Source: JAVBKU01 sp031553875
GTDB lineage: Bacteria > Bacteroidota > Bacteroidia > Bacteroidales > Rikenellaceae
Assembly: GCA_031553875.1 (NCBI GenBank)
Contig: JAVBKU010000028.1
Span: 1 to 13,945, forward strand
Direction of reading: 5' to 3'
DNA: 13,945 nucleotides
Shown here: in pieces, positions 1 to 6,720 of the stretch
How the letters are laid out: each line of letters opens with the position of its first letter
Position numbering within the stretch: the first letter of the stretch is position 1
Translations under genes and position numbers: made by a program
The notes under the pieces: model-generated
Databases searched by the model: none
What the model was told of the DNA's origin: nothing
Seen by the model: the letters and a program-made list of their open reading frames with translations, nothing else

Positions 1-1098
1 TGGATAATATCCCTGCTCAACACCCTCGTGAAGGATGTGACGGGATATTTGGAAGACTACGACCCCACACCTGCCGTGCGTGCAATACAGGATTTCGTAG
101 GTGAAAATCTCTCGAACTGGTACGTGCGCCTGAACCGCAAGCGTTTCTGGGGCGGCGAGATGAATGAAGACAAGCTGGCCGCTTACCAGACCCTCTACAC
201 CTGTCTGGAGACCGTGGCGATGCTTTCGGCTCCGTTCGCGCCCTTTATTTCCGACCGTATATTCACCGACCTCAACGCCATGAGCGGCCGCCATAAGGAT
301 GAATCCGTCCACCTGGCCACATTCCCCGAGAGCGACCCTAAGCTCGAAGACAAGGGCCTCGAGGAGATGATGTCGCTGGCACAGAGGGTGTCGTCGATGG
401 TGCTCGCGCTGAGGCGCAAGGTCAATATCAAGGTGCGCCAGCCGTTGACCAAGATCGTGATCCCCGTGCTCGACGCCTCCATGCGTAAGAGTATCGAGGC
501 CGCCAAGGGGTTGATACTTGGCGAAGTGAACGTCAAGGAGATGGAATTCATCGAGAAGACCACAGGGTTGATAACCAAGCGTATAAAACCCAACTTCAAG
601 ACCCTGGGCCCCAAGTACGGCAAGCAGATGAAGCAGATATCGGCTCTCGCGGCAGAGTTCTCGCAGGAGGACATTGCCCGTATCGAGAGTGAAGACCGTT
701 GGAGCGGCGTGATCGACGGCGTGGAGGTCGTAGCCTCGGCCGCCGACTTCGACATCACCTCGGAGGATATGCCCGGATGGCTGGTGGCCGTGGACGGTAA
801 GCTTACCGTGGCCCTCGACATCACCGTGACCGAGGCCCTGCGCCGCGAAGGCACGGCCCGCGAGCTGATAAACAGGATACAGAATATCCGCAAGGACAGC
901 GGGTTGGAAGTTACGGACAAGATAAACGTCGTGTTGGAAGAGCTCCCCGAAGTGAAGGAGGCGGTGGCCGACTTCGGGCAGTATATAGCTTCGCAGACCC
1001 TGGCTGCGTCGATAAAACTCGCAGGCTCGATGCCCGCCCACGCCGTGGAGGTAGAGATCGATGAGACGCCTGTTAAGATAGCTATTGAGAAGGTGTAG
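1..1098 (+). CDS. ileS: Isoleucyl-tRNA synthetase, C-terminal part (5' end outside window)
   Basis: The reading frame is open from base 1 and ends at TAG 1096-1098, giving the last 365 residues. IleRS charges tRNA-Ile with isoleucine in the cytoplasm. The visible part starts WIISLLNTLVKDV and continues through the helical anticodon-binding domain (YDPTPAVRAIQDFVGENLSNW, then NWYVRLNRKRFWGG and APFAPFISDRI), followed by the long C-terminal region. The Rossmann domain with HIGH, the editing domain and KMSKS lie upstream of the window. No Cys-rich C-terminal zinc finger of the E. coli type is seen, which fits the class found in Bacteroidetes. The in-frame ATG at 28 is internal and not a start. 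A perfect 15-bp hairpin follows 42 bp after the stop. Confidence 0.97.
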   Translation, partial: WIISLLNTLVKDVTGYLEDYDPTPAVRAIQDFVGENLSNWYVRLNRKRFWGGEMNEDKLAAYQTLYTCLETVAMLSAPFAPFISDRIFTDLNAMSGRHKDESVHLATFPESDPKLEDKGLEEMMSLAQRVSSMVLALRRKVNIKVRQPLTKIVIPVLDASMRKSIEAAKGLILGEVNVKEMEFIEKTTGLITKRIKPNFKTLGPKYGKQMKQISALAAEFSQEDIARIESEDRWSGVIDGVEVVASAADFDITSEDMPGWLVAVDGKLTVALDITVTEALRREGTARELINRIQNIRKDSGLEVTDKINVVLEELPEVKEAVADFGQYIASQTLAASIKLAGSMPAHAVEVEIDETPVKIAIEKV

Positions 1099-1140
1099 TT
1101 ACTTTCTGACGCACCATAAGGTATAGCGGTTTTACGTGAA

Positions 1141-1172
1141 ATAGCGGCCGTAGCATCTGCTACGGCCGCTAT
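1141..1172 (+). terminator. Perfect 15-bp hairpin after ileS
   Basis: ATAGCGGCCGTAGCA (1141-1155) is the exact reverse complement of 1158-1172, with a 2-base centre. It is followed by a T-rich stretch (attatttt) rather than a clean U tract. It separates ileS from the fucosidase gene and is best read as an intrinsic terminator, possibly acting in both directions. Confidence 0.75.
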
Positions 1173-1246
1173 TATTTTCGTAATGGCCTCCGGCATTTCT
1201 TGCGCGCAAATACGCATGACAACCCTCATTTTTCACTATATTTATT

Positions 1247-1254
1247 TATCTTCG
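1247..1254 (+). promoter_or_regulatory. Possible Bacteroidetes -7 element for the fucosidase gene
   Basis: TATCTTCG matches the Bacteroidetes consensus TAnnTTTG at all but one position and lies about 20 bp before the GH29 start codon. No clear -33 TTG was found at the right distance, so support is modest. Confidence 0.35.
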
Positions 1255-1273
1255 TAATCTATACATATAATAT

Positions 1274-2650
1274 ATGACTATGAAAAAACTGCTTTTATCT
1301 TTGGCCTTCTCCCTCACCGTGGCAGGCGGTGTGATGGCACAATATCAGCCCTCATGGGAATCGCTCGACAAGCGCCCTACGCCGCAGTGGTGGACCGACG
1401 CAAAGTTCGGTATCTTTATCCACTGGGGTATCTATTCAGTACCCGCCTATGGCCCTGCCGAGGGCGAAGGGGTATATGTGAAGTATTCAGAGCATTACAT
1501 GAATCGCATACTCGAAGGCAACCCCTTCTTCGTGGAGCATCACAACCGCTACTTCGGTGATAAGATCAAGTACGAGGACTTCGTGACTGATTTCAAGGCC
1601 GAATATTTCGAGCCCGCCAAGTGGGCAGACCTGTTTGTGAAGTCCGGCGCCAAATACGTGGTACTCACCTCGAAACACCATGACGGCTACTGCCTCTGGC
1701 CGAGCAGTCTCTCACCCAGGTGGAACAGCGTGGCCATAGGCCCCCACCGCGACATAGCCGGCGAGCTGACCAAAGCCGTTAAAGACAAAGGCCTACGTAT
1801 GGGATTCTACTACTCCCTGCTGGAATGGGCGCACCCCCTCTACTCGTCCCAGACCATAGGGCGCTGGGCCGATGAACATATGATACCACAGTTGAAGGAG
1901 CTCGTGAACAAGTACGATCCCGAGGTCATTTTCAGCGACGGAGAATGGGATTTTCCCGCCAAGAATTGGGGCAGCGAACGCTTCCTGGCGTGGCTCTACA
2001 ACGAATCGAAAGTAAAAGAAACTGTGGTAGTGAACGACCGCTGGGGCAACGACACACGCAGTAAGCACGGCGACTACTACACCACCGAATACAATATGAT
2101 ACACGACGACAAGTCGGACGGTAAGTTCTCGCATCCCTGGGAGGAAAACAGGGGTATAGGCGGCTCGTTCGGATACAACCGCTTCGAGAATATCGGCGAC
2201 TACTCCACGACTAAAGAGCTTATAGTGCTGCTTATCGAGAAGGTGAGCGCCGGCGGCAACCTCCTGCTCAATATCGGCCCGAGGCCCGACGGCCTTATAC
2301 CTGTAATTATGCAGGAGAGACTGATGGAGATGGGCGCGTGGCTGGGAATAAATGGCGAGGCTATATATAATACTGTAAGATGGGACAAGGCCACCGGAGC
2401 GACCACGGTCAAGGGCGTTTACTTTACAGTAAAGGGCAAAGATCTATATGTGCTTTGCACAAATCTCGACGGAGCTCCCATAGCCATAAAGGGAGCAAAG
2501 AAAGGCGGCAAGGTATCGCTGCTGGGCAGCACTGCCCCGGTAAATTGCAAGGCATCGGCAGCAGGGCTGACCATCTACCCACCCACGTTAGCACCCTCGA
2601 AGATGCCCTCGACTCACGCCTGGGTGTATAAGATAGAGAACGCGTTGTAA
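1274..2650 (+). CDS. Secreted alpha-L-fucosidase, GH29
   Basis: 458 residues, a usual length for GH29 enzymes, which remove alpha-L-fucose from glycans such as mucin or plant oligosaccharides with retention of configuration. A signal peptide is clear: KK followed by a hydrophobic stretch and cleavage near VMA|QY (residue 22), so the product is periplasmic or secreted. Family motifs are AKFGIFIHWGIYSVPA (residues 43-58, H50 W51), VLTSKHHDGYCLWPS (130-144, HH 135-136) and YDPEVIFSDGEW, where D222 is at the position of the catalytic nucleophile. SAGGNLLLNIGPRPDG (325-340) is also typical. The acid/base residue is not conserved in sequence across GH29 and I do not assign it. ATG 1274 or the ATG two codons later (1280) could be the start. 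The gene stands alone between two hairpin terminators, with no SusC/SusD partner in view. Confidence 0.93.
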   Translation: MTMKKLLLSLAFSLTVAGGVMAQYQPSWESLDKRPTPQWWTDAKFGIFIHWGIYSVPAYGPAEGEGVYVKYSEHYMNRILEGNPFFVEHHNRYFGDKIKYEDFVTDFKAEYFEPAKWADLFVKSGAKYVVLTSKHHDGYCLWPSSLSPRWNSVAIGPHRDIAGELTKAVKDKGLRMGFYYSLLEWAHPLYSSQTIGRWADEHMIPQLKELVNKYDPEVIFSDGEWDFPAKNWGSERFLAWLYNESKVKETVVVNDRWGNDTRSKHGDYYTTEYNMIHDDKSDGKFSHPWEENRGIGGSFGYNRFENIGDYSTTKELIVLLIEKVSAGGNLLLNIGPRPDGLIPVIMQERLMEMGAWLGINGEAIYNTVRWDKATGATTVKGVYFTVKGKDLYVLCTNLDGAPIAIKGAKKGGKVSLLGSTAPVNCKASAAGLTIYPPTLAPSKMPSTHAWVYKIENAL

Positions 2651-2672
2651 TAGCACACCTACGATATATTAT

Positions 2673-2703
2673 AGGCGGGCGGCTCTTTAAGGGTCGCCCG
2701 CCT
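2673..2703 (+). terminator. Intrinsic terminator after fucosidase gene
   Basis: AGGCGGGCG (2673-2681) pairs with CGCCCGCCT (2695-2703). The stem extends inward by four more pairs including two G-T wobbles, around a TTTAA loop. A short T-rich run (gtcttta) follows. It lies 22 bp after the fucosidase stop codon. Confidence 0.8.
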
Positions 2704-2795
2704 GTCTTTATACCTATTAATCTGCGAGATAAATACCCCCTAGGGGCATTGCGGCACGAAAGATGCAAAACCCATGATAATTCTTTACACACTTA

Positions 2796-2826
2796 TTGTT
2801 TATTACGTTTTTTCTGTTTAATTTTA
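2796..2826 (+). promoter_or_regulatory. Candidate promoter for the TraR/DksA gene
   Basis: TTG at 2796-2798 and TAATTTTA at 2819-2826 (consensus TAnnTTTG, last base off) are 20 bp apart, the spacing expected for the Bacteroidetes primary sigma factor. The region is AT-rich and in the 284-bp gap before the gene. The implied 5' leader is about 100 nt. Confidence 0.4.
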
Positions 2827-2934
2827 TAGAAACGATTTTCGCCGGGGCCGTAGATTCAAGCGGCGGCGGGAGGTCTGGAAGAAATAGTGTGCCCGGCAAA
2901 AAAGCAAATTATTAACAACTAAATACGGAAGGTT

Positions 2935-3321
2935 ATGTCAGAGATGGAGAGAAATAGGTATTCAGATGCGGAGTTGGTCGAATTCAAGGCCATAATTCTG
3001 GAGAAGTTGGAGAAGGCTAAGGCCGATTATGACCTTCTGCGCGCCACCATAACACACACCTCGAGCAACGATACCGAGGACACATCGCCCACCTTCAAGG
3101 TGTTGGAGGAGGGGGCGGCGACCCTGTCCAAAGAGGAGTCGGGAAGGCTCGCCCAGAGGCAGCTGAAATTCATCCAGCACCTCGAAGCGGCCCTGGTGAG
3201 GATCGAAAATAAGACTTACGGCATCTGCCGCGAGACGGGTAGGCTCATTCCCAAGGAGAGGCTCCGCATCGTGCCCCATGCCACGTTGTGCATAGAGGTC
3301 AAGGAGCAGGACAGAAGGTAG
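2935..3321 (+). CDS. TraR/DksA-family zinc-finger-like transcriptional regulator
   Basis: 128 residues. Proteins of this family bind RNA polymerase through the secondary channel and tune transcription, often with (p)ppGpp. The N-terminal half (about 10-90) is highly charged and helical, as expected for the coiled-coil hairpin, and carries acidic residues near its tip (NDTEDTSPTF, 45-54). The C-terminal finger is TYGICRETGRLIPKERL...PHATLCIEVK: of the four cysteines of canonical DksA only Cys98 and Cys119 remain, with Thr101 and Val122 at the other positions. This degenerate finger is common among Bacteroidetes members. ATG 2935 is used; ATG 2944 is possible. ileS followed by a traR/dksA gene and lspA is a frequent order in Bacteroidetes. 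Here a fucosidase has come between the first two and lspA is not next. Confidence 0.9.
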   Translation: MSEMERNRYSDAELVEFKAIILEKLEKAKADYDLLRATITHTSSNDTEDTSPTFKVLEEGAATLSKEESGRLAQRQLKFIQHLEAALVRIENKTYGICRETGRLIPKERLRIVPHATLCIEVKEQDRR

Positions 3322-3466
3322 GCCCCCGTACGTACCCGGGGGTGATTGTCCGGGCTATGGAGCTCCCTCTACGGGATAAATGCGCGAACATTTTCGCTAA
3401 GCGAGGGCGCGGCCGCTTGCGGAGGGTGTCGGGCGAATAAGAACAACCAGTAAGAATTGAACGTTA

Positions 3467-3503
3467 AAAAGATGCAGGCCAAGTAAAGCGGCTTGCATCT
3501 TTT
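3467..3503 (+). terminator. Bidirectional-looking terminator before rnhA
   Basis: AAAAGATGCAGGCC (3467-3480) pairs with GGCTTGCATCTTTT (3490-3503) over 14 bp with one G-T wobble, around a 9-base loop. A run on the left and T run on the right suit termination from either direction. It ends the TraR/DksA transcript. An ATG at 3493 that would lengthen rnhA lies inside this stem, which argues for the rnhA start at 3538. A shorter 6-bp C/G stem (CCCCCG 3323-3328 with CGGGGG 3337-3342) directly follows the regulator's stop codon. Confidence 0.75.
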
Positions 3504-3507
3504 GTAT

Positions 3508-3515
3508 TATCTTTA
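3508..3515 (+). promoter_or_regulatory. Possible -7 element for rnhA
   Basis: TATCTTTA fits TAnnTTTG except for the last base, immediately after the terminator stem and 22 bp before the ATG at 3538. No well-spaced -33 TTG was seen. Confidence 0.35.
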
Positions 3516-3537
3516 CGACCATAACACCGCAAAACAG

Positions 3538-3993
3538 ATGAATATCACCATATATACCGACGGCTCGGCACTGGGCAACCCCGGCCCGGGAGGCTACGGC
3601 GTCGTGCTGCTATCGCCCCCCTATCGCAAGGAACTCAGCGGCGGCTACCGCCTTACCACCAACAATCGGATGGAGCTGATGGCCGTGATACGCGGGCTGG
3701 AGGCGCTCAAGTATGACGGGTGCGACGTGGTGATATACTCCGACAGCCAATATGTGGTGAATGCCATCGAGAAAAAATGGTTGTTCGGGTGGGAGAAAAA
3801 GGGCTTCAAGGATAAGAAAAATCCCGACCTGTGGATGCGATTCCTTCCCCTATACCGCAAACACAGGGTGCGCTTCGTGTGGGTGAAAGGCCATGCGGGC
3901 AACCCCGAGAACGAGCGTTGCGACGTACTCGCCGTGGCGGCTGCAAAAGGCAAACAACTACCTGAGGACGAGGGCTATGACGGGCAGGAATAG
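3538..3993 (+). CDS. rnhA: Ribonuclease HI
   Basis: 151 residues, close to the usual ~155. RNase HI cuts the RNA strand of RNA-DNA hybrids in R-loops and replication primers. The fold and active site are complete: TDGSALGNPGPGGYG at the N-terminus with D8, NNRMELMA with E46, IYSDSQYVV with D69, and VWVKGHAGNPENERCDVLA with H119 and D129. The basic handle segment WLFGWEKKGFKDKKNPDLW (81-99) is present, as in E. coli RNase HI. ATG 3538 was chosen because the longer start at 3493 adds 15 unrelated residues and lies within a terminator hairpin. No hybrid-binding N-terminal domain is present. Confidence 0.95.
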   Translation: MNITIYTDGSALGNPGPGGYGVVLLSPPYRKELSGGYRLTTNNRMELMAVIRGLEALKYDGCDVVIYSDSQYVVNAIEKKWLFGWEKKGFKDKKNPDLWMRFLPLYRKHRVRFVWVKGHAGNPENERCDVLAVAAAKGKQLPEDEGYDGQE

Positions 3994-4083
3994 TTAAAAA
4001 GTGTGGACTAAAGTCGTGATGGTACTCATACTTGTATCCCATTAGATATTACGATAACATCTACTATATTATATAACATATCC

Positions 4084-4106
4084 TCACAATCTCCCCTAAA
4101 TTGTGA
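4084..4106 (+). promoter_or_regulatory. Inverted repeat covering the GTG start of the kinase-like gene
   Basis: TCACAAT (4084-4090) is the exact reverse complement of ATTGTGA (4100-4106), with a 9-base loop. The right arm contains the GTG start codon at 4103-4105. In RNA this would hide the start codon; in DNA it could be an operator. Function is inferred only. Confidence 0.35.
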
Positions 4107-5005
4107 ATTACCTCTCCATAAGCCAATACATGGAATCCGTATCCGACCCCGTGGGGCTGTTCCGCACCCTGAACGGCAGGATATCCCCGGAGCTGTCGCC
4201 CTCGGGCGAAGTGGTGTGGTTGTCGGGTAACTATGCCGTGGTATTCAGGGTGCGTGTCGACGGGAGAAAATATTCCCTGCGCTGCCTGCTGCGCGAACAG
4301 AATACCTCATTCGACAGGCTCCGCTATGTATCAGGCATCGAATCGCCATATATGCGGCACGAGGAGCTCTTAGAAGATGAGATATTCGTGTACGACAACG
4401 CCGGCGAGGGACGGTATTATCCTGTGATACTCTCGGAATGGGTCGAGGGGTGTACGCTGGGTCTCGCCGTAGCCCGGGCGTTGTACGCGGGCAACACAGC
4501 CACGCTACATTCCCTGCGGCTATCATTTACGCGCCTCGCCCTGTGGCTCCTGGAGCAGGAGTTCGCCCACGGCGACGTCAAGCCAGACAATATAATCATC
4601 CGCGAGAGCGACGCCTCGCCGGTACTCATCGACTACGACGGGATGTATATCCCCGGATTCGCTCCGGAAGAGACTAACAATATCGGCTCCGTACCGTTTC
4701 AACACCCTTCCCGAAGCGGGATGCCGCAAGGGAAATATATCGACGACTACCCCATCGCACTGCTTAGCGTGATACTGCACACGGTATGCAGCGAGCCGGG
4801 TAAGTACCGTAACCTTCGCGACAGCGACCTACTGTTATTCTCCCCTTCGGATATAATCGCGGGACGCAGCGCCCGCCTGCGCAATCTTGAAAAGCGGTGG
4901 GCTGTGTCCGATCCTCCGCTTGCGGCCCTGTGCGGGATGCTTAAAAGCATGTCGCCAGAGCTTCCCGGATTGATGGAGGTTTTGAGGGAAATAATAGATA
5001 AATAA
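4103..5005 (+). CDS. Protein-kinase-fold protein (Ser/Thr kinase-like)
   Basis: 300 residues with no signal peptide or membrane segment, so probably cytoplasmic. The catalytic loop HGDVKPDN (156-163; D158, K160, N163) and the metal-binding motif LIDYDGMYIPGF (175-186; D177) are intact. A segment equivalent to the activation/APE region follows (GSVPFQHPSR, then YIDDY). The glycine loop is weak (SGNYAVVF, 41-48), and the strand-3 lysine appears replaced by Arg60 in YSLRCLLRE, so activity is uncertain. LIDYDGM followed by an F-x-HP motif resembles a group of Bacteroidetes kinase-like proteins, often fused to repeat domains; here there is no extra domain. The start is GTG 4103, since an in-frame TAA lies two codons before it; ATG 4130 is the alternative and would lose nine residues. 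A good terminator follows. No phosphatase or FHA/VWA partner is adjacent. Substrate unknown. Confidence 0.75.
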   Translation: MNYLSISQYMESVSDPVGLFRTLNGRISPELSPSGEVVWLSGNYAVVFRVRVDGRKYSLRCLLREQNTSFDRLRYVSGIESPYMRHEELLEDEIFVYDNAGEGRYYPVILSEWVEGCTLGLAVARALYAGNTATLHSLRLSFTRLALWLLEQEFAHGDVKPDNIIIRESDASPVLIDYDGMYIPGFAPEETNNIGSVPFQHPSRSGMPQGKYIDDYPIALLSVILHTVCSEPGKYRNLRDSDLLLFSPSDIIAGRSARLRNLEKRWAVSDPPLAALCGMLKSMSPELPGLMEVLREIIDK

Positions 5006-5017
5006 CCATAAATTATT

Positions 5018-5050
5018 AGCGGTCGGCGCATTTGCACCGACCGCTTTTTT
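5018..5050 (+). terminator. Intrinsic terminator of the kinase-like gene
   Basis: AGCGGTCGG (5018-5026) pairs with CCGACCGCT (5037-5045) and is followed by six T. It lies 12 bp after the stop codon. This is the most canonical rho-independent terminator in the window. Confidence 0.9.
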
Positions 5051-5051
5051 G

Positions 5052-5117
5052 GGGTTACGACAGTAACCCGTGCCGCCACCCCAGGTACAAAGCACCTCGG
5101 CCGGTGGGGTGGCGGCA
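5052..5117 (+). repeat. GC-rich two-hairpin repeat element, copy 1
   Basis: Hairpin I: GGGTTAC (5052-5058) with GTAACCC (5063-5069), loop GACA. Hairpin II: TGCCGCCACCCC (5071-5082) with GGGGTGGCGGCA (5106-5117), enclosing a small inner stem AGGT (5083-5086) with ACCT (5094-5097) and an unpaired CGGCCGGT segment. A second copy of the same design lies at 11097-11165 with paired base changes. It lies directly after the kinase terminator's T run. Confidence 0.8.
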
Positions 5118-5200
5118 GGTATTTAATAGATCTAACCACACCTTCGATTCCCTCTACTCTTATTCAACATCCATATAAACAGAGGGCTATGCTCCCTGCT

Positions 5201-5266
5201 TATTTTTGTGTCGTATCCGACGGTGGAACAGGGCTTCGTGTGGGGCGGAGACCCGCCCTCCGTCGG
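5201..5266 (+). promoter_or_regulatory. Candidate promoter and structured leader of the phage-like cassette
   Basis: TATTTTTG at 5201-5208 matches TAnnTTTG exactly; no TTG at -33 spacing was found. Just downstream CCGACGG (5217-5223) pairs with CCGTCGG (5260-5266), enclosing GGGCGG (5243-5248) with CCGCCC (5253-5258). If transcription begins about 7 bp after the -7 element, this hairpin would make up most of the ~70-nt 5' leader. Confidence 0.4.
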
Positions 5267-5285
5267 TTCTTAATCAGACACTATT

Positions 5286-5624
5286 ATGAAATTTGAGAAC
5301 GAAAAACTGATCGTCTACTGCGGGGAGGACCTCGTATCGGTCATAGAGGGCACCGATGGGTTCGACCTCGACGAGGTGGATTTCGCGGTGTACGTGTACA
5401 AGTACCTCAGCCGCCCCGTGGTATTCCGCAAGGGCGACATGAAGCCCCTGGGCGAGGGGCGTTACGAATTCACATTCTCCGGCGAAATGAACTCGTGCAT
5501 GCGCAGCAAAGAACTGGGCGACTACTTTATCGAGTTGTTCGTGTACGACGGCATGACGCGAGGCATAGCCCTGGGATATGCGTTCACGCTGGTAGACTCA
5601 TCATCAAAAAAGGAGGTATTATGA
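5286..5624 (+). CDS. Phage-like small protein, beta-rich, upstream of tail fibre
   Basis: 112 residues, no signal peptide or membrane helix, acidic. Alternating hydrophobic stretches (DFAVYVYKYLS, RYEFTFSGEM, DYFIELFVYDG, GYAFTLV) suggest a beta-sandwich. I do not recognise a specific family. Its position directly before a collagen-like fibre and translational coupling to it (ATGA overlap at 5621-5624) suggest a small distal tail or baseplate protein, comparable in placement to BppU-type upper baseplate proteins. This is inference from context. Confidence 0.6.
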   Translation: MKFENEKLIVYCGEDLVSVIEGTDGFDLDEVDFAVYVYKYLSRPVVFRKGDMKPLGEGRYEFTFSGEMNSCMRSKELGDYFIELFVYDGMTRGIALGYAFTLVDSSSKKEVL

Positions 5625-6709
5625 AAACGGCAAGCGTAACATTTTCCACAGGGCATCCGGCCCTCAACAAGGTCGTCGAACTACACATGGCCTCGGGGCT
5701 AAGCGGCGTGAACGGCACCGATGGAGCCGACGGCAAAGACGGTCAACCTGGCATCAACGGCAAAGATGGCCGAGACGGGACCGACGGTAAAGACGGCGCC
5801 GACGGACGCAATGGCGCGGACGGAGCCGTAGCCACCATCTCCATAGGCAATGTCTATACGGGCGAGGCGGGCACACAGGCCTCGGTAGTGAACAGGGGCA
5901 CGGAGAACGACGCCATACTCGACTTCACCATCCCCCGCGGGGCGGACGGCGCAGGAGGCTCGGGCGGCGACACCGGTGGCATCGAAGAGGCACTCGCGGG
6001 CAAGGCCGATATCGATCCTTCCACGGGTCATATTCTCCCCTCGCAAGTGGCCCCGTTCACGGGAGAGGTCACCGGCAATTACCCGTCGCTTAAAATAAAT
6101 AACTCGGCAATAATGCTCAAGACCCTGGACGGCGTCAACGTACCGTCTAATGCGGGAAGCATAGGGCATGGCGACACCCTTATTACGGCCATGAACAAGC
6201 TGCAGGGCCAGATAGAGAATCTGAAACTCGACAAGGGTGACACCGTATCGGCATGGAGAGAGCCCAAACTCGAGAGTGACATGGGATGGAAGGTAAACTA
6301 TGTGGCCTACTGCAACAGCTCGCAGGACGTGTCGGGTCTGGGACAATTCACCATTAACGATGGTACTGTACTGGGCAACATCCCCATAAACCGCAGGGAC
6401 GAAACCCGCTCACTGCACGAAGATTTCGAGATAGCAGGAAACACATGGTACGACCTCGACGCCCTGAGCGAGGAGATCACATTGCGTCTCTTCAACTACG
6501 GCTCGTCCTCCGTATTGTTCAGCCCGGGCGACCGCACGATGATCTCCGTACCCGGCACCATTCCCCTCGATTTCTGGGCCTACCCCGCGCCGCTCTACAA
6601 AAAGGGTTACGCCGACGTGCAACTCTCCCCCACGGCGCGGTGCGTCTACACGATAACCTATACGGGCAAATACTTCCTTGTCGAAAGGGAGGTATACAGC
6701 TCGTTATAA
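5621..6709 (+). CDS. Collagen-like tail fibre / receptor-binding protein
   Basis: 362 residues. An N-terminal segment (1-28) probably attaches to the tail. Then come 13 uninterrupted Gly-X-Y triplets from G29 to G68, unusually rich in Gly-X-Asp (GTD, GAD, GKD, GRD), which should form a trimeric collagen-like shaft. A second short Gly-rich stretch (GADGAGGSGGDTGG, about 110-123) leads to a region resembling phage fibre shafts (HILPSQVAPFTGEV..., then DTLITAMNKLQGQIENLK). The C-terminal ~140 residues are beta-rich (WYDLDALSEEITLRLF, ARCVYTITYTGKYFLVE) and probably form the receptor-binding head. ATG 5621 is preceded by AGGAGG (5611-5616), and the previous gene's TGA overlaps it. A longer upstream frame to 5495 is rejected because it overlaps the preceding gene. 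No variable-repeat or C-type-lectin signature of a diversity-generating retroelement is seen. Confidence 0.8.
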   Translation: MKTASVTFSTGHPALNKVVELHMASGLSGVNGTDGADGKDGQPGINGKDGRDGTDGKDGADGRNGADGAVATISIGNVYTGEAGTQASVVNRGTENDAILDFTIPRGADGAGGSGGDTGGIEEALAGKADIDPSTGHILPSQVAPFTGEVTGNYPSLKINNSAIMLKTLDGVNVPSNAGSIGHGDTLITAMNKLQGQIENLKLDKGDTVSAWREPKLESDMGWKVNYVAYCNSSQDVSGLGQFTINDGTVLGNIPINRRDETRSLHEDFEIAGNTWYDLDALSEEITLRLFNYGSSSVLFSPGDRTMISVPGTIPLDFWAYPAPLYKKGYADVQLSPTARCVYTITYTGKYFLVEREVYSSL

Positions 6710-6720
6710 CGTAACACGAG

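Noticed and set aside
195..1229. Long minus-strand open frame opposite ileS
   Set aside because: It is a mirror of the strongly supported ileS frame, Ser/Thr-rich and of low complexity, with no recognisable motif.
3322..3466. Small gene or tRNA in the gap after the TraR/DksA gene
   Set aside because: No cloverleaf and no open frame with coding character; only a short C/G hairpin and GC-rich sequence before the terminator.
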